A stretch of 64,000 nucleotides of DNA from CAWBCI01 sp963787195 (GTDB lineage Bacteria; Bacteroidota; Bacteroidia; Bacteroidales; JAGOPY01): contig CAWBCI010000019.1 of NCBI GenBank assembly GCA_963787195.1, positions 124,001 to 188,000 of the forward strand, in the 5' to 3' direction. How positions within the stretch are numbered: the stretch's first letter is position 1; every line of letters starts with the position of its first letter. The notes beneath the pieces are model-generated. The model did no database searches. It was not told the DNA's origin and was given only the letters and a program-made list of their open reading frames with translations. Position numbers and translations under genes: made by a program. Shown here in pieces: positions 37,514 to 48,209 of this stretch.

Positions 37514-39409
37514 TTATCTTTCAGCTCGTTCAGAAAGTTCCAGCCAGCGCTGGCTCTTTGCATCGATCAATTGCATCACTTCTCCAATTCTGACTGAAAT
37601 TTTTTCCAGTTCCTGGTAATCGGTATCTGCAGAATTTAAGCTGGATTCAAGCAGAATCTTTTCCGCCTCCAGTTTTTCAATTTCTTTTTCCAGTAAATCA
37701 TATTCCTTTTTTTCCCGGTAGCTAAGTTTAGCTTTTTCCTGAGGAACTTTATTGCCACTGAGCGGCTTTTGGTCATTGCTAACCTGTTTTCGCATCTTAT
37801 CCTGACGGCTTTGTTCTTCCTGTGCGAGTCTGTATTCCGAATATGTTCCGGTAAAACCTTTTATTCTTCCATCGCCTTCAAAAATGAATAACTGGTCCGC
37901 CAGCCGGTCAAGGAAAAAACGGTCATGTGTTACGATAATCAGACAACCTCCGAAATTTTCAAGGAAATCTTCAAGTTTATTGAGTGTGAGAAGGTCCAGG
38001 TCGTTGGTGGGTTCGTCCAGGATAAGGAAATTCGGATTTTTGATCAGGACAGTCATCAGGTATAATCGCCTACGCTCTCCCCCGCTGAGTTTCGATACAT
38101 AGGTATATTGCATGTCGGGGCTAAACATAAAATGATTCAGGAACTGGGAAGCCGACAAAGTTGATCCGTTCCCAAGTGTGATTGTTTCGGCAATATCTGT
38201 AATAACCTCAATAACTCTTTTACTTTCTTTTATCCGGATACCTTCCTGTGAATAATAGCCGAAGACTATGGTATCTCCGGCGCTGACCTTACCTGAATCA
38301 GGTTTTACATCCTGGGTAAGTATATTCAGGAAAGTGGTTTTTCCGACACCGTTGTCCCCTAAAATCCCTATTCTTTCCCCTTTCTTGAAAACATAATTAA
38401 AATCCTCCAATATCTTTATATCTCCGTAACTTTTGCTGACCTTATCGAGTTCCAGAATCTTCCCTCCTATCCGGGTCATCTTGACTTCCAGCTTCAGTTC
38501 CGGTTCGCTTCTTTTCCCTGAAGCTTTTTCCTTCAGGTCATAAAAAGCATCAATACGGGCTTTTGATTTGGTGGTTCTGGCTTTGGGCATACGACGGATC
38601 CATTCCAGCTCCTTTTTCATGAGCCGGGAGGCTTTATGGATTTCGGTCTGAAATACTTCCTCACGGGCCGCTTTTTTCTCAACATAATAGGCATAATTAC
38701 CATTATGATGATAAATTCTGCCTTCGTTCAACTCCAGAATATGATCACAAACCCGATCCAGGAAATATCGATCGTGGGTCACCATTAAAAGGGTGACACC
38801 CGCTTGCATAAGATGTTTTTCCAGCCACTCTACCATTTCTATATCGAGGTGGTTTGTTGGCTCATCCAGAATCAGGAAATCGGGTTCATCCATCAATACA
38901 AGAGCCAGGGCAAGCCGCTTTTTTTGACCACCTGAGAGGGTGTTCACTTTTTGGTCCAAGCCGGTAATGCGGAATCGGGTAAGCATTTCGGTAAGTCTTC
39001 TTTCAAAATCCCAGGCATTATGCAAATCCATATCAGCTGAGGCCATTTCAAAAGCCTTATGATTTTCATCCGACCAGGTCTCAGTCTGATTTTTGAGGGC
39101 CAGTTCATATTTTCTAACCACTTCCAACAATCGGGTATTGGCTATGCTCACATAATCCCGGATACTTCCCTCAAAATCCAGCACAGGGTCCTGTTCCAGA
39201 TAAGTTTCCCGGATTCCATCGCGAAGGGTGATTTTGCCATCATCAGCAAAATCTTTTCCATTAATGATGTTCAACAGAGTAGTTTTACCCGCACCATTAG
39301 CGGCAATCAAAGCAACCTTATCACCTTTGTCCAGGCCAAAACTGATTTCATTAAAAAGGATTTTTTCCCCGTAAGATTTGGAAAGATTTTCAACTGAAAG
39401 GTAATTCAT
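37514..39409 (-). CDS. ABC-F family ATPase (Uup-like)
   Basis: A cytosolic protein of 631 residues with two ABC ATPase cassettes and no membrane domain. Walker A motifs are AANGAGKTTLLN and GDNGVGKTTFLN; signatures are TLSGGQKKRLALA and KLSGGERRRLYLM; Walker B motifs are FLILDEPTNHLD and FLILDEPTNDLD. The inter-domain linker and the C-terminal coiled coil (YREKKEYDLLEKEIEKLEAE) are typical of Uup-like ABC-F proteins, which act on ribosomes or DNA precursors. Antibiotic-resistance ABC-F proteins are possible but lack specific support. A -7 box TACTTTTG lies at 39437-39430 on the minus strand, only about 21 bases before the start. Confidence 0.9.
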   Translation of the reverse strand: MNYLSVENLSKSYGEKILFNEISFGLDKGDKVALIAANGAGKTTLLNIINGKDFADDGKITLRDGIRETYLEQDPVLDFEGSIRDYVSIANTRLLEVVRKYELALKNQTETWSDENHKAFEMASADMDLHNAWDFERRLTEMLTRFRITGLDQKVNTLSGGQKKRLALALVLMDEPDFLILDEPTNHLDIEMVEWLEKHLMQAGVTLLMVTHDRYFLDRVCDHILELNEGRIYHHNGNYAYYVEKKAAREEVFQTEIHKASRLMKKELEWIRRMPKARTTKSKARIDAFYDLKEKASGKRSEPELKLEVKMTRIGGKILELDKVSKSYGDIKILEDFNYVFKKGERIGILGDNGVGKTTFLNILTQDVKPDSGKVSAGDTIVFGYYSQEGIRIKESKRVIEVITDIAETITLGNGSTLSASQFLNHFMFSPDMQYTYVSKLSGGERRRLYLMTVLIKNPNFLILDEPTNDLDLLTLNKLEDFLENFGGCLIIVTHDRFFLDRLADQLFIFEGDGRIKGFTGTYSEYRLAQEEQSRQDKMRKQVSNDQKPLSGNKVPQEKAKLSYREKKEYDLLEKEIEKLEAEKILLESSLNSADTDYQELEKISVRIGEVMQLIDAKSQRWLELSERAER

Positions 39410-39725
39410 GCCGAGAGTTAAATGAATGGCAAAAGTAAGATAAAGCGGAATTCTTTTTTAGAAAAAAAACAAAATGAATTAACTTAAGATGTTGAATTCC
39501 TGAAATATTTATTAACTTTAAACACTAAATGAAAGCCGCTTAAATCGAAATTAATTTTTCTTCAGACCTGCTCAAATTTCAGCGGCTATCGTATCAGCAC
39601 CTGGAACTTACTCCAAGCCAAGCTATTATAATTACTTCATGGATTGGAAATAAATTATTACAAAAGCAATTAAGCTTATGTAATATAATAGAATTTTTAA
39701 AAATGATTTTCAGACCATACAAAAG
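39410..39725. other. ABC-F / AraC regulator divergent intergenic region
   Basis: 316 AT-rich bases. Contains the ABC-F -7 box (39430-39437) and a long-range inverted repeat AGCCGCT (~39534-39540) / AGCGGCT (~39580-39586) with a ~40-base loop. Nothing else supported. Confidence 0.55.
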
Positions 39726-40286
39726 GTGAAGCTTTATATTAAATATATGGTAAGCAATCGGTGTAAATTACTGGTAAAAAACGAGTTGAATAAACTTGGT
39801 TTGAGTGTTGAACAATTGAATTTAGGCCAGGTTGATATCAAGGAACAACTAAGTTACCAGCAGCATCAACAATTAAAAACTGCATTGGCTAAATCCGGAC
39901 TTGAACTAATAGATGACAGAAAAACCATACTGGTTGAAATGATAAAAAATGTCATCATAGAGATGGTACATTATGCGGATAAGCTACCTAAAATTAATTA
40001 TTCAGATTACATAAGTGAAAAGATTAACCATGATTACACTTATCTGTCAAACCTCTTTTCAGAAGTAAACGGAATTACCATTGAGCAGTTCATAATCGCC
40101 CATAAAATTGAACGGGTCAAAGAATTGTTGTTTTATGACGAGCTCAATATTTCTGAAATATCTTATAAATTAAATTACAGCAGCGTTGCACATTTATCCA
40201 GTCAGTTCAAAAAAGTCACGGGCTTAACGCCTTCATTATACAGGAGGCTCAAAAATAAAAAGCGTAACCCTCTTGACGCAATTTAA
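39726..40286 (+). CDS. Small AraC-family (HTH) transcriptional regulator
   Basis: A 186-residue regulator starting with GTG, or possibly ATG 39747. An N-terminal ~70-residue domain (KLYIKYMVSNRCKLLVKNEL) is followed by a C-terminal AraC HTH pair: FIIAHKIERVKELLFYDELN and ISEISYKLNYSSVAHLSSQF with the conserved KVTGLTPS. The compact form without a sugar-binding cupin is common in Bacteroidota. It lies 166 bases before the CheB-CheR hybrid on the same strand and may control that sensor module; this is positional inference. Confidence 0.85.
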   Translation: MKLYIKYMVSNRCKLLVKNELNKLGLSVEQLNLGQVDIKEQLSYQQHQQLKTALAKSGLELIDDRKTILVEMIKNVIIEMVHYADKLPKINYSDYISEKINHDYTYLSNLFSEVNGITIEQFIIAHKIERVKELLFYDELNISEISYKLNYSSVAHLSSQFKKVTGLTPSLYRRLKNKKRNPLDAI

Positions 40287-40342
40287 ACGATAGTTTTTGT
40301 TTTCTGATATACCAATATACATCCTGAGTCATTAATTTCTTT

Positions 40343-40350
40343 AAATTTGT
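40343..40350 (+). promoter_or_regulatory. Possible -7 box of the CheB-CheR gene
   Basis: TAAATTTG matches TAnnTTTG, 102 bases before the start of the next gene. Confidence 0.35.
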
Positions 40351-40451
40351 AAGTACCATAATCAGTTCCTCACAAAATATTCAGAGTTTTCCAGGCATAA
40401 ATAAGGCCTTTAAAACTTCGAAAAGTCTGTTAAGAAATAAATCTTATAAAT

Positions 40452-43356
40452 GTGAAACAGAAATCGGCTTTAGCATCCAAAGAAAAACTTTCTGAAATAT
40501 CTTCCGGTCAATTTCCAATTGTTGGGATCGGGGCATCTGCCGGAGGTTTGGAAGCCCTTGAGCAATTTCTTGAAAATGTTCCTGAAAACAGCGGAATGGC
40601 ATATGTGGTAATACAGCATCTGGATCCCAATCAGAAAGGTATGTTACCTGAATTACTTCAGAGGGTTTCCAAAATGAAGGTTTTTCAGGTAAAAGACCGC
40701 ATGTCAGTCAAGCCTAATTGTGTCTATGTTATTCCTCCCAATAAAAGCATGTCGATTCAAAAGGGAGTGCTTTATCTATTTGAGCCATTGGAAATAAGAG
40801 GGCTTAGGCTTCCTGTTGATTTTTTTCTTCGTTCCCTTGCCGATGACCGGAAAGAACTTAGTATAGGAGTAATTCTCTCCGGCATGGGATCTGATGGCAG
40901 CTTAGGACTAGGTGCCATCAAGGAAAAGAACGGATTAGTGATGGTTCAGGATCCGGCAAATGCAAAATTTGACAGTATGCCCCGGAATGCAATAGCGGCT
41001 GTAAATGTTGATATTATTGCTGCGGCTAATGAGTTGCCTTTAAATCTCATAAAATTTTTCAGGCAATTGCCACCTGCTAATTCTGATCCATATATTGAAT
41101 TACATCATAAAAACTCTCTTCAAAAAATTATTAGACTCCTACAGGTCCGCACAGGTAATGACTTCTCATCGTATAAAAAAAATACGATGTATCGCCGGGT
41201 TGAAAGACGTATGAGCATTCATAAAATTGAAAATATTAACAGATATGTCAGTTTTTTAAATGATAATCCAAAAGAAGTGGATATACTTTTTAAAGAACTC
41301 ATGATAGGAGTAACCAGTTTTTTCCGCGATGCTGCTGTGTGGGATAAGCTGAAAGAAACAGTTCTGCCGAATCTTATTTCTCATATGCCTCAGGGAGAAA
41401 TTCTGAGAGCATGGACTGCTGCCTGCTCGACTGGTGAGGAAGCTTATTCCTTAGCTATAATGTTTAAAGAGACCCTTGAAAAGATCAATCCCCAGTCAAA
41501 CATAGTTCTTCAGATCTTCGCTACCGATCTGGATAATGAAGCTATAGAGATTGCCCGCAAAGGAATTTTTCCTGTAAATATATCCGCCGATGTATCAGCG
41601 GCTCGCCTCAGTCGCTTTTTTACAATTACTGATGAAGGATACCGGGTCAATACTGAAATAAGAGAAATGGTAGTGTTTGCACAACATAATATCATAATGC
41701 ATCCTCCTTTTACCAGGTTAGATTTTATCAGTTGCCGTAATCTATTGATTTATTTGGATGCTGATCTGCAAAAAAAATTGTTGGGACTTTTTTATTATAG
41801 TCTCAATCCTGAAGGTATAATTTTGCTGGGCAGTTCTGAGACCCTTGGCCCCCAAAGTCATCTTTTTATCCCACTTGACAGCAAATTGAAAATTTATAAA
41901 CGCAATTTAAATTCTGCTATCGTACCCGACTTATTCGATTTTCCATCGTCTTATTCCCGTTCCAAGACAAGTAAATCAGAAACTCGTACGCCAGGTAAAT
42001 CAGTTGCTAATATTGAAACTCTGGCCAGCCAACTCTTGTTGCAATATTTTTCACCTCCCGGGGTCCTGGTGAATGAAAAAGGCGATATCATTTACATTAG
42101 CGGACATACTGGGAAATATCTTGAACCTGCAGTAGGCAAAGCAAATATGAATGTTTTTGCTATGCTAAGGGAGGGTTTACGCAATGAATTTCCACTTGCA
42201 TTCCGCAATGCAATCCTGAATAAAGAAGCAGTGATACTGCATAATATGAAGGTGGGTACAAATGGAGGCACTCAAACTGTAAATATTACTATAAAGGCAA
42301 TAGATAAGCCGGATCCTCTAAAGGGAATGCTAATGATTATTTTCACAGATGTTACTGAAACAGTCACTTCCCTTCCGTCAAAAAGAGGAAAGAAAACAGC
42401 AAAAATCAGTAAAGTATCGGAACTCGAAGAAGAGCTGCAGCATACCCGTGAAGAAATGCAGAGCACCCTGGAAGAAATGCAAACCTCACAGGAAGAACTG
42501 AAATCCACCAATGAGGAATTACAATCGACGAATGAAGAACTTCAGTCGACGAATGAAGAGCTTACAAGTTCAAAAGAGGAAATGCAAAGCCTGAATGAAG
42601 AGCTTCAAACCGTAAACGCTGAACTGCAGTCGAAGGTAGACGATTTTATCCGGGTCGACAATGATATGAAGAACCTATTGAACAGCACTGATATTGCTAC
42701 CTTATTTCTAGATAAAGAATTGAATATCCGACGCTATACTTATCAGGCAACTAAAATTTTTAAACTTATTAAAAGCGATATCGGCAGACCATTTACAGAT
42801 CAGGTATCAGACCTGATATATCCCGATTTAGTAAACGATGCTCTCGAAGTCTTGAAAACTCTTATATATATCAAGAAACAAATACCTACCCGGGACGGGC
42901 GTTGGTTCTCAATCCGTATCATGCCTTATCGTACCTTCGATGACAGGATAGACGGTCTGGTACTTACCTTTTTTAACATTAGCGATCTCAAACAGATGGA
43001 GTCAGCAATGAATGAAAATGAGCACCTTCATCAATTAATCATGAATTCATCCTCAGACGTCATCATTAAATTATCACCCGATTGGGAAATACTCGAATAT
43101 AATCCCCAGGCAGAAAAGTTCCTTGGAAAAAAACAAAAATATGCCCTATCTCAAAATTTTATTAAAATATTTGTTCCTGCAGACATGCAAGAAAAGACTG
43201 AAAAAGAAATGAATAAATTGCGAAAGGAAGCATTGCCGGTTAAATTGAAAATACACGTAATCACAGCAGGAGCTGAGGATTCACTGGTCGGAATGGAACG
43301 TAATTGTACTTCAAAATAGTCTGAAAAATTGCCCCGGAAATGTTTCTAATCACTAA
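40452..43356 (+). CDS. CheB-CheR-PAS hybrid protein (probable 3' frameshift)
   Basis: Fusion of a CheB methylesterase, CheR methyltransferase, coiled coil and PAS domain. CheB: GASAGGLEAL (Ser), VIQHLDPNQ (His), GMGSDGSLG (Asp) without a receiver domain. CheR: VTSFFRD, SAM-binding AACSTGEEAYSLA and FISCRNLLIYLD. A ~65-residue heptad-rich helix follows, built from repeats such as STNEELQ and ending in a PAS domain near 860-950. The literal ORF stops at 43319 with an atypical tail. A one-base removal near 43278 gives IHWSEWNVIVLQNSLK and a stop at 43356, which looks like a genuine PAS end. No kinase domain is present, unlike many relatives. Confidence 0.86.
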
Positions 43357-43371
43357 TAACAATATGACACT

Positions 43372-43932
43372 ATGAGTAAAGTAGAAAAGGATTTAACGGA
43401 TGCTCAAATTCTGCGCAAAAAAGCTGAAGAACAACTGAAAGAGAAGCAAAAAAATATGGAAATGCCTGATTTGGAAACTGATGTAAAAAAACTTCTGCAC
43501 GAATTGCAGGTTCATCAGATAGAATTAGAGATGCAAAACGAAGAATTGAGGCAGGCGAATGAAACAGCAGAAGCAGCCCTTAAAAAATATACCATGTTAT
43601 ATGATTCTGCTCCTATGGGTTATTTTATTCTTGACAGTAATGCTTCAATTTGCGATCTGAATTTCACCGGTGCCGATTTACTGGGTGATAGACGTATAAG
43701 TTTGATTAACAGCAATTTTAAACTTTTCGTTTCCGAAGAGTCAAAAGCAGGTTTTAACAATTTTTTTGACAGGGTTTTTACTAGTGGAACCAAGGAATCA
43801 TGCAAAGTGATGCTGGATAATGATAAAAATTCACTTTTCTATGTTTATATGGAAGGTATCCTTACCGGTGATGAACAACAATGCCTCTTATCGGTGGTGG
43901 ATTTTTCAGGCTTTAAAAAGCAGGACGATTAA
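43372..43932 (+). CDS. PAS-domain protein with N-terminal coiled coil, no kinase
   Basis: 186 residues. Residues 1-70 are coiled coil containing LLHELQVHQIELEMQNEELR, a segment found at the head of many Bacteroidota sensory hybrids. Residues 70-180 form a PAS domain (YDSAPMGYFILDSNASI). The protein ends directly after PAS with FKKQDD, so no histidine kinase or effector is encoded. It follows the CheB-CheR hybrid by 15 bases if that gene ends at 43356, suggesting a two-gene sensory operon in which this PAS protein is a partner. The ligand is unknown. Confidence 0.8.
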   Translation: MSKVEKDLTDAQILRKKAEEQLKEKQKNMEMPDLETDVKKLLHELQVHQIELEMQNEELRQANETAEAALKKYTMLYDSAPMGYFILDSNASICDLNFTGADLLGDRRISLINSNFKLFVSEESKAGFNNFFDRVFTSGTKESCKVMLDNDKNSLFYVYMEGILTGDEQQCLLSVVDFSGFKKQDD

Positions 43933-44120
43933 TAAGTGCCGGCTTGATCATTTTTTCCTTCCTAACTAATAAAAACCTATAAATTCTTTCTTAGCTGTAT
44001 ACTCTTCCAGGAAGCTTATACCAGTCATTTTATTGGATCATTGCTTTAAATATTGCCGATCAAAAAACAATATCTAAGTATTTGGTGTTTAACACAAATA
44101 CACTAAAAGATCCATATAGT

Positions 44121-44930
44121 ATGCATCAAATACAAAGATTAAAAGGGCAATCGGCGCTGGTAACCGGTGCCAATTCAGGTATAGGTAAAGCTATTGCGAT
44201 TGAAATGGCCAAAGAAGGAGCCCAGATTGTAATAAATTATATTTCGAATGAAGAAGCAACTCAGCAAATGTTGAGTGAAATAAAATCCTTTGGCGGCATG
44301 GCTATTGCTTATAAAGCAGATGTTAGCAAGGAAGATCAGGTGAAAGAGATGTTCGCTAAAATGATCCAAAGCTACGGAACAATAGATATCCTTGTAAACA
44401 ATGCGGGGATACAGAAAGATTCAGCTTTCGTTGATATGAGCCTGGAAGAATGGCAGGCAGTATTGAATGTGAATCTGACAGGCCAGTTTTTGTGTGCCAG
44501 GGAAGCGGCAATTGAATTTCTCAGAAGAGGTCCGGTTCCTGAGCGCTCAGTGGCCCTGGGCAAAATCATCTGTATGAGTTCTGTCCATGAAACGATCCCC
44601 TGGGCCAGGCATGTTAATTATGCAGCATCCAAAGGAGGCATCCGGATGCTGATGAAATCTATTGCCCAGGAATTAGGTGAACATAAAATCAGGGTGAACA
44701 GCCTGGCACCCGGAGCCATCAAAACCCCTATAAACCGTCAGGCATGGGATACACCTGCCGCAGAAGCTAAATTGCTGGAATTGATCCCTTACCAAAGGGT
44801 TGGAGAACCCATAGATATCGCAAAAGCAGCTGTCTGGCTTGCCTCCGACGAGAGTGACTATGTGCATGGCGCCACTTTATTTATAGACGGAGGTATGACC
44901 TTATACCCGGGATTTTCAACCAATGGCTGA
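44121..44930 (+). CDS. SDR-family oxidoreductase, glucose 1-dehydrogenase-like
   Basis: Short-chain dehydrogenase of about 269 residues, starting at ATG 44121 (HQIQRLKGQSALVTGA). Motifs: TGANSGIG (NAD(P) loop), NNAG (111-114 region), catalytic Ser in ICMSSVHE, YAASK with Tyr/Lys, and PGAIKTPINR after it. C-terminal DGGMTLYPGF resembles Bacillus-type glucose 1-dehydrogenases. Forty-one bases before the GH63-like glucosidase, so the pair is likely cotranscribed and could release then oxidise glucose. The reaction is inferred from family similarity; other sugar or 3-oxoacyl reductases cannot be excluded. Confidence 0.85.
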   Translation: MHQIQRLKGQSALVTGANSGIGKAIAIEMAKEGAQIVINYISNEEATQQMLSEIKSFGGMAIAYKADVSKEDQVKEMFAKMIQSYGTIDILVNNAGIQKDSAFVDMSLEEWQAVLNVNLTGQFLCAREAAIEFLRRGPVPERSVALGKIICMSSVHETIPWARHVNYAASKGGIRMLMKSIAQELGEHKIRVNSLAPGAIKTPINRQAWDTPAAEAKLLELIPYQRVGEPIDIAKAAVWLASDESDYVHGATLFIDGGMTLYPGFSTNG

Positions 44931-44971
44931 GATAATATAAGATCGGTATTTTCACAATATTAAAGCTAGGA

Positions 44972-47611
44972 ATGAAAAAGAGTAATTCGAAAGAAGAAGA
45001 GCGACTTGCAAAGCAAAGTGAAAAGAATCTTCCCAGTGCGATTTGGGGCCCCTATCTGAGTGAACGTCAGTGGGGTACGGTTCGGGAGGATTATAGCAAA
45101 AATGGGGATGCCTGGGAATATTTTACACATGAACAGGCCCGCTCAAGAGCCTACAGATGGGGGGAAGACGGAATTGCCGGCATATCTGATTCTCAATCAC
45201 AACTATGCTTTGCCCCGGCATTCTGGAATGGAAAAGATCCCATCCTGAAAGAAAGATTATTCGGACTTAGCAACCAGCAGGGTAATCATGGAGAAGATGT
45301 AAAAGAGCTGTATTATTATTTAGATAATACCCCCACACATTCCTATATGCAATACCTGTATAAATATCCGCAAAAAGCTTTCCCATATGATTTTTTAATG
45401 GAAGAAAATAAAAAAAGATCTCTTTCTGAAGGAGAATTTGAGTTGCTGGATACAGGAATATTTGATGATAATAAGTATTTTGATATCCTTATCACTTATG
45501 CCAAAATTGATCAAAATGATCTTTGCATCCTGATAGAAGCCAAAAACAGGAGTAAGCAATCTGCACCCCTCAGTGTATTGCCTACTCTTTGGTTCAGAAA
45601 ACAATGGTCACCCGATCTGATTGAGGGCAAACCTGAAATCAGCCTGATTAAAAATTCAGAAGGACAAGTAATTGCTGAAGCCCAACATCCTTTCATTGGT
45701 AAATATTATTTGTATTTCGATCCATCCGAACATTTATTATTCACAGAAAATGAGACTAATAAAGAAAAGATTTTCAATCAGCCCAATGAAACACCTTTTG
45801 TGAAAGACGCCTTCCATAAAGGGGTGATCAGTAATGACTTTTCTATTTTTAACGATAAAAATACTGGTACAAAATTTTCCCCTTTATATGCTGTGAATGT
45901 ACAAGCCGGTGGAACAGCAGCTTTCCACCTGCGGATATCCAAAAAGAAAGATTTAAAAGAGGCTTTGGGAAAGGAATATGAGCTAGCCTTCAGACAATCC
46001 AAAGAGGAAGCGGATGCTTTTTATGAAAGTGTACTTCCGTCTGATTATTCAGAAGAGGATAGGCTTATAGCCAGACAGGCATTCGCAGGTATGCTCTGGA
46101 ATAAACAATTCTACTACTACGATGTCAGAACCTGGTTGAATGGGGACAAAGGGCAGCCCTCTCCCCCGGTGGAGCGATTGAATGGCCGAAACAGCCAGTG
46201 GAAGCATTTGAATAACCGGGATATAATTTCGGTGCCCGACAAATGGGAATTCCCCTGGTATGCATCCTGGGACCTGGCTTTCCATATGATAGTCTTTGCT
46301 TATATTGATCCTGTCTTTGCTAAAAAACAGCAAATTCTTTTAAACCGGGAGTGGTATACACACCCTAACGGTCAGATTCCCGCTTATGAATGGAATTTCA
46401 GCGACGTGAATCCACCGGTTCAAGCTTGGGCAGCAATGCGTGTTTACGAAATTGATAAGGAAAAGACCGGAAAATCTGATATTGATTTTCTGAAACGGAT
46501 TTTCCAGAAATTGACGATATATTTTACCTGGTGGGCAAATCAAAAAGATGCAGAAGAAAACTATGTTTTTGAAGGCGGATTTTTGGGGCTTGATAATATT
46601 GGGGTTCTGAACCGGGATGCCATACTTGAAAAAGGATACATACTTGAACAAGCCGATGGCACGGCCTGGATGGGGATGTTTGCTACCTATATGCTTGAAA
46701 TGGCTATTGAAATTGCCCAGTATGATGATACCTATCAAGATGTTGCCCTGAAATATTTTGAGCAATACCATCTCATTGCCGAGTCCATGAATACGAATGG
46801 ACTTTGGGATGAGGAACAGAATTTTTTCTACGATGTTTTGAAATATCCCGATGGTAATCGCCTTGCACTTAAAGTTCGTTCACTTGTTGGCCTTGCTTCA
46901 ATTTTTTCTGTCTTATATATTCCTGAAAATAAACTGACTAAACTCAAACAGCTTGCCCATGGCATTGAATGGTACCGGAAATTTTGCGAAGACCGCAATT
47001 TATACGTAGCTCTTATTGAAAAAGAGGGAAATGAAAATGCCGATAAGCTCATTTCCCTGATATATATTGATAAACTTCAAAAACTTCTGGAAGCTTTGCT
47101 GGATGAAAAGGAATTCCTCTCTCCCTATGGTATCCGTTCAGTTTCAAAAAAGCATACTAAAAACTATGAAGTCGAAATTGATGATCAATTGTATTCCTTA
47201 CATTATGATCCGGGTGAATCTACAACAGATATATTTGGCAGTAATTCAAACTGGCGTGGGCCCATCTGGTTTCCAGCTAATTACCTGATAATACATTCCT
47301 TGAAATCCTATTATCAATATTTTGGAAATGAATTAAAAGTTGAGTTCCCCAGTCACTCCGGAAATTTTATGAACCTTAATGAAGTGGCCCAACAGCTGAA
47401 TATAAGGCTGAAAAAGATATTTACTCCCGATCAGAATAAAAAGCGGCCTGTTTTCGGACCCTACAATGATTTTTATAATCGTGAGGAAAACAAAAACCTG
47501 CTGCTCTTTCATGAGTATTATCATGGAGAAACAGGCCAGGGACTTGGAGCATCTCATCAGACCGGCTGGTCTGGCCTCATAGCAGTTTTAATCCAGGAAA
47601 TGCATGAATAA
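44972..47611 (+). CDS. GH63-like glucosidase (MGH1-like glycoside hydrolase)
   Basis: An 879-residue cytosolic glycosidase with no signal peptide. The N-terminal half has beta-rich regions, starting NLPSAIWGPYLSERQWGTVR and with YRWGEDGIAGISDSQ. The C-terminal half is an (alpha/alpha)6 barrel: EFPWYASWDLAFHMIVF, YEWNFSDVNPPVQAWA, DGTAWMGMFATYMLEMA and SNWRGPIWFPANYLII are typical of GH63/MGH enzymes. Likely releases glucose or mannose from an alpha-linked di- or oligosaccharide; members act on glucosylglycerate, trehalose-like or mannosylated compounds, and the substrate is not decidable. Operonic with the SDR. Confidence 0.88.
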   Translation: MKKSNSKEEERLAKQSEKNLPSAIWGPYLSERQWGTVREDYSKNGDAWEYFTHEQARSRAYRWGEDGIAGISDSQSQLCFAPAFWNGKDPILKERLFGLSNQQGNHGEDVKELYYYLDNTPTHSYMQYLYKYPQKAFPYDFLMEENKKRSLSEGEFELLDTGIFDDNKYFDILITYAKIDQNDLCILIEAKNRSKQSAPLSVLPTLWFRKQWSPDLIEGKPEISLIKNSEGQVIAEAQHPFIGKYYLYFDPSEHLLFTENETNKEKIFNQPNETPFVKDAFHKGVISNDFSIFNDKNTGTKFSPLYAVNVQAGGTAAFHLRISKKKDLKEALGKEYELAFRQSKEEADAFYESVLPSDYSEEDRLIARQAFAGMLWNKQFYYYDVRTWLNGDKGQPSPPVERLNGRNSQWKHLNNRDIISVPDKWEFPWYASWDLAFHMIVFAYIDPVFAKKQQILLNREWYTHPNGQIPAYEWNFSDVNPPVQAWAAMRVYEIDKEKTGKSDIDFLKRIFQKLTIYFTWWANQKDAEENYVFEGGFLGLDNIGVLNRDAILEKGYILEQADGTAWMGMFATYMLEMAIEIAQYDDTYQDVALKYFEQYHLIAESMNTNGLWDEEQNFFYDVLKYPDGNRLALKVRSLVGLASIFSVLYIPENKLTKLKQLAHGIEWYRKFCEDRNLYVALIEKEGNENADKLISLIYIDKLQKLLEALLDEKEFLSPYGIRSVSKKHTKNYEVEIDDQLYSLHYDPGESTTDIFGSNSNWRGPIWFPANYLIIHSLKSYYQYFGNELKVEFPSHSGNFMNLNEVAQQLNIRLKKIFTPDQNKKRPVFGPYNDFYNREENKNLLLFHEYYHGETGQGLGASHQTGWSGLIAVLIQEMHE

Positions 47612-47678
47612 GAAAAAAAAATGATTTTAAAACCAATGGGCTCTCATTTCTGAGTTGGGGCGTCCGGACAAATTATTT

Positions 47679-48126
47679 TCAGAACCATTTTCCGCCATAA
47701 TTCAGGAAGGGCCAAGGGATAGCTGCAAGAATCAGGATTAATGCCGAAGTAAAGAAAATCATGAGAAGACGTGATTTCTTTAGATCATCTTCCGCTTTGT
47801 TTGCTTTTACATAACCAATGGTGATTAAAATAATAGCCAGTATCATCATAGCCGGATGCTCTACTAAAAAAAACCTCAACACAGCATCCTTCATTGAAGA
47901 AGCCGAAAAAACTACCTTGGGGCTAGTGAAATAAAGAGCTATTCCGATGAGCAGTTGAAAATGAGCCATTATCATGGTATTCCGCGCTAAAGCACACATG
48001 GTGCAGTTTGGCTCTATTTACACCAAAACGCCTTAATACAGCTGTTATAATTGTAGCCAGTAAAAATATCAGCAAAACCCAGCGAAGAATTGAATGTATG
48101 TGTATAAGTATTCCCAGGAAATTCAT
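47679..48126 (-). CDS. Small multi-pass membrane protein (Bacteroidota conserved, cytochrome-b-like), frameshifted
   Basis: About 148 residues with four hydrophobic helices. The N-terminal part (MNFLGILIHIHSILRWVLLIFLLAT) and the C-terminal part (FFLVEHPAMMILAIILITIGY and ILILAAIPWPF) are in different frames. Removing one base near 48000 joins them as NRAKLHMCALARNTMIMAHFQLL. His pairs within the helices (HIHSILRW, AHFQ, EHPAMM) resemble heme-ligand placement in the cytochrome-b-like proteins conserved in this phylum; heme binding is unproven. The single-base insertion fits the pattern seen elsewhere in the window. Confidence 0.78.
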
Positions 48127-48209
48127 AAGTAAAATGGATTTTTAATGTTAAGGATGTATATATTGATGATTCAACCAATTAAAACCTGAAATGTTCATTT
48201 AATCACTAA

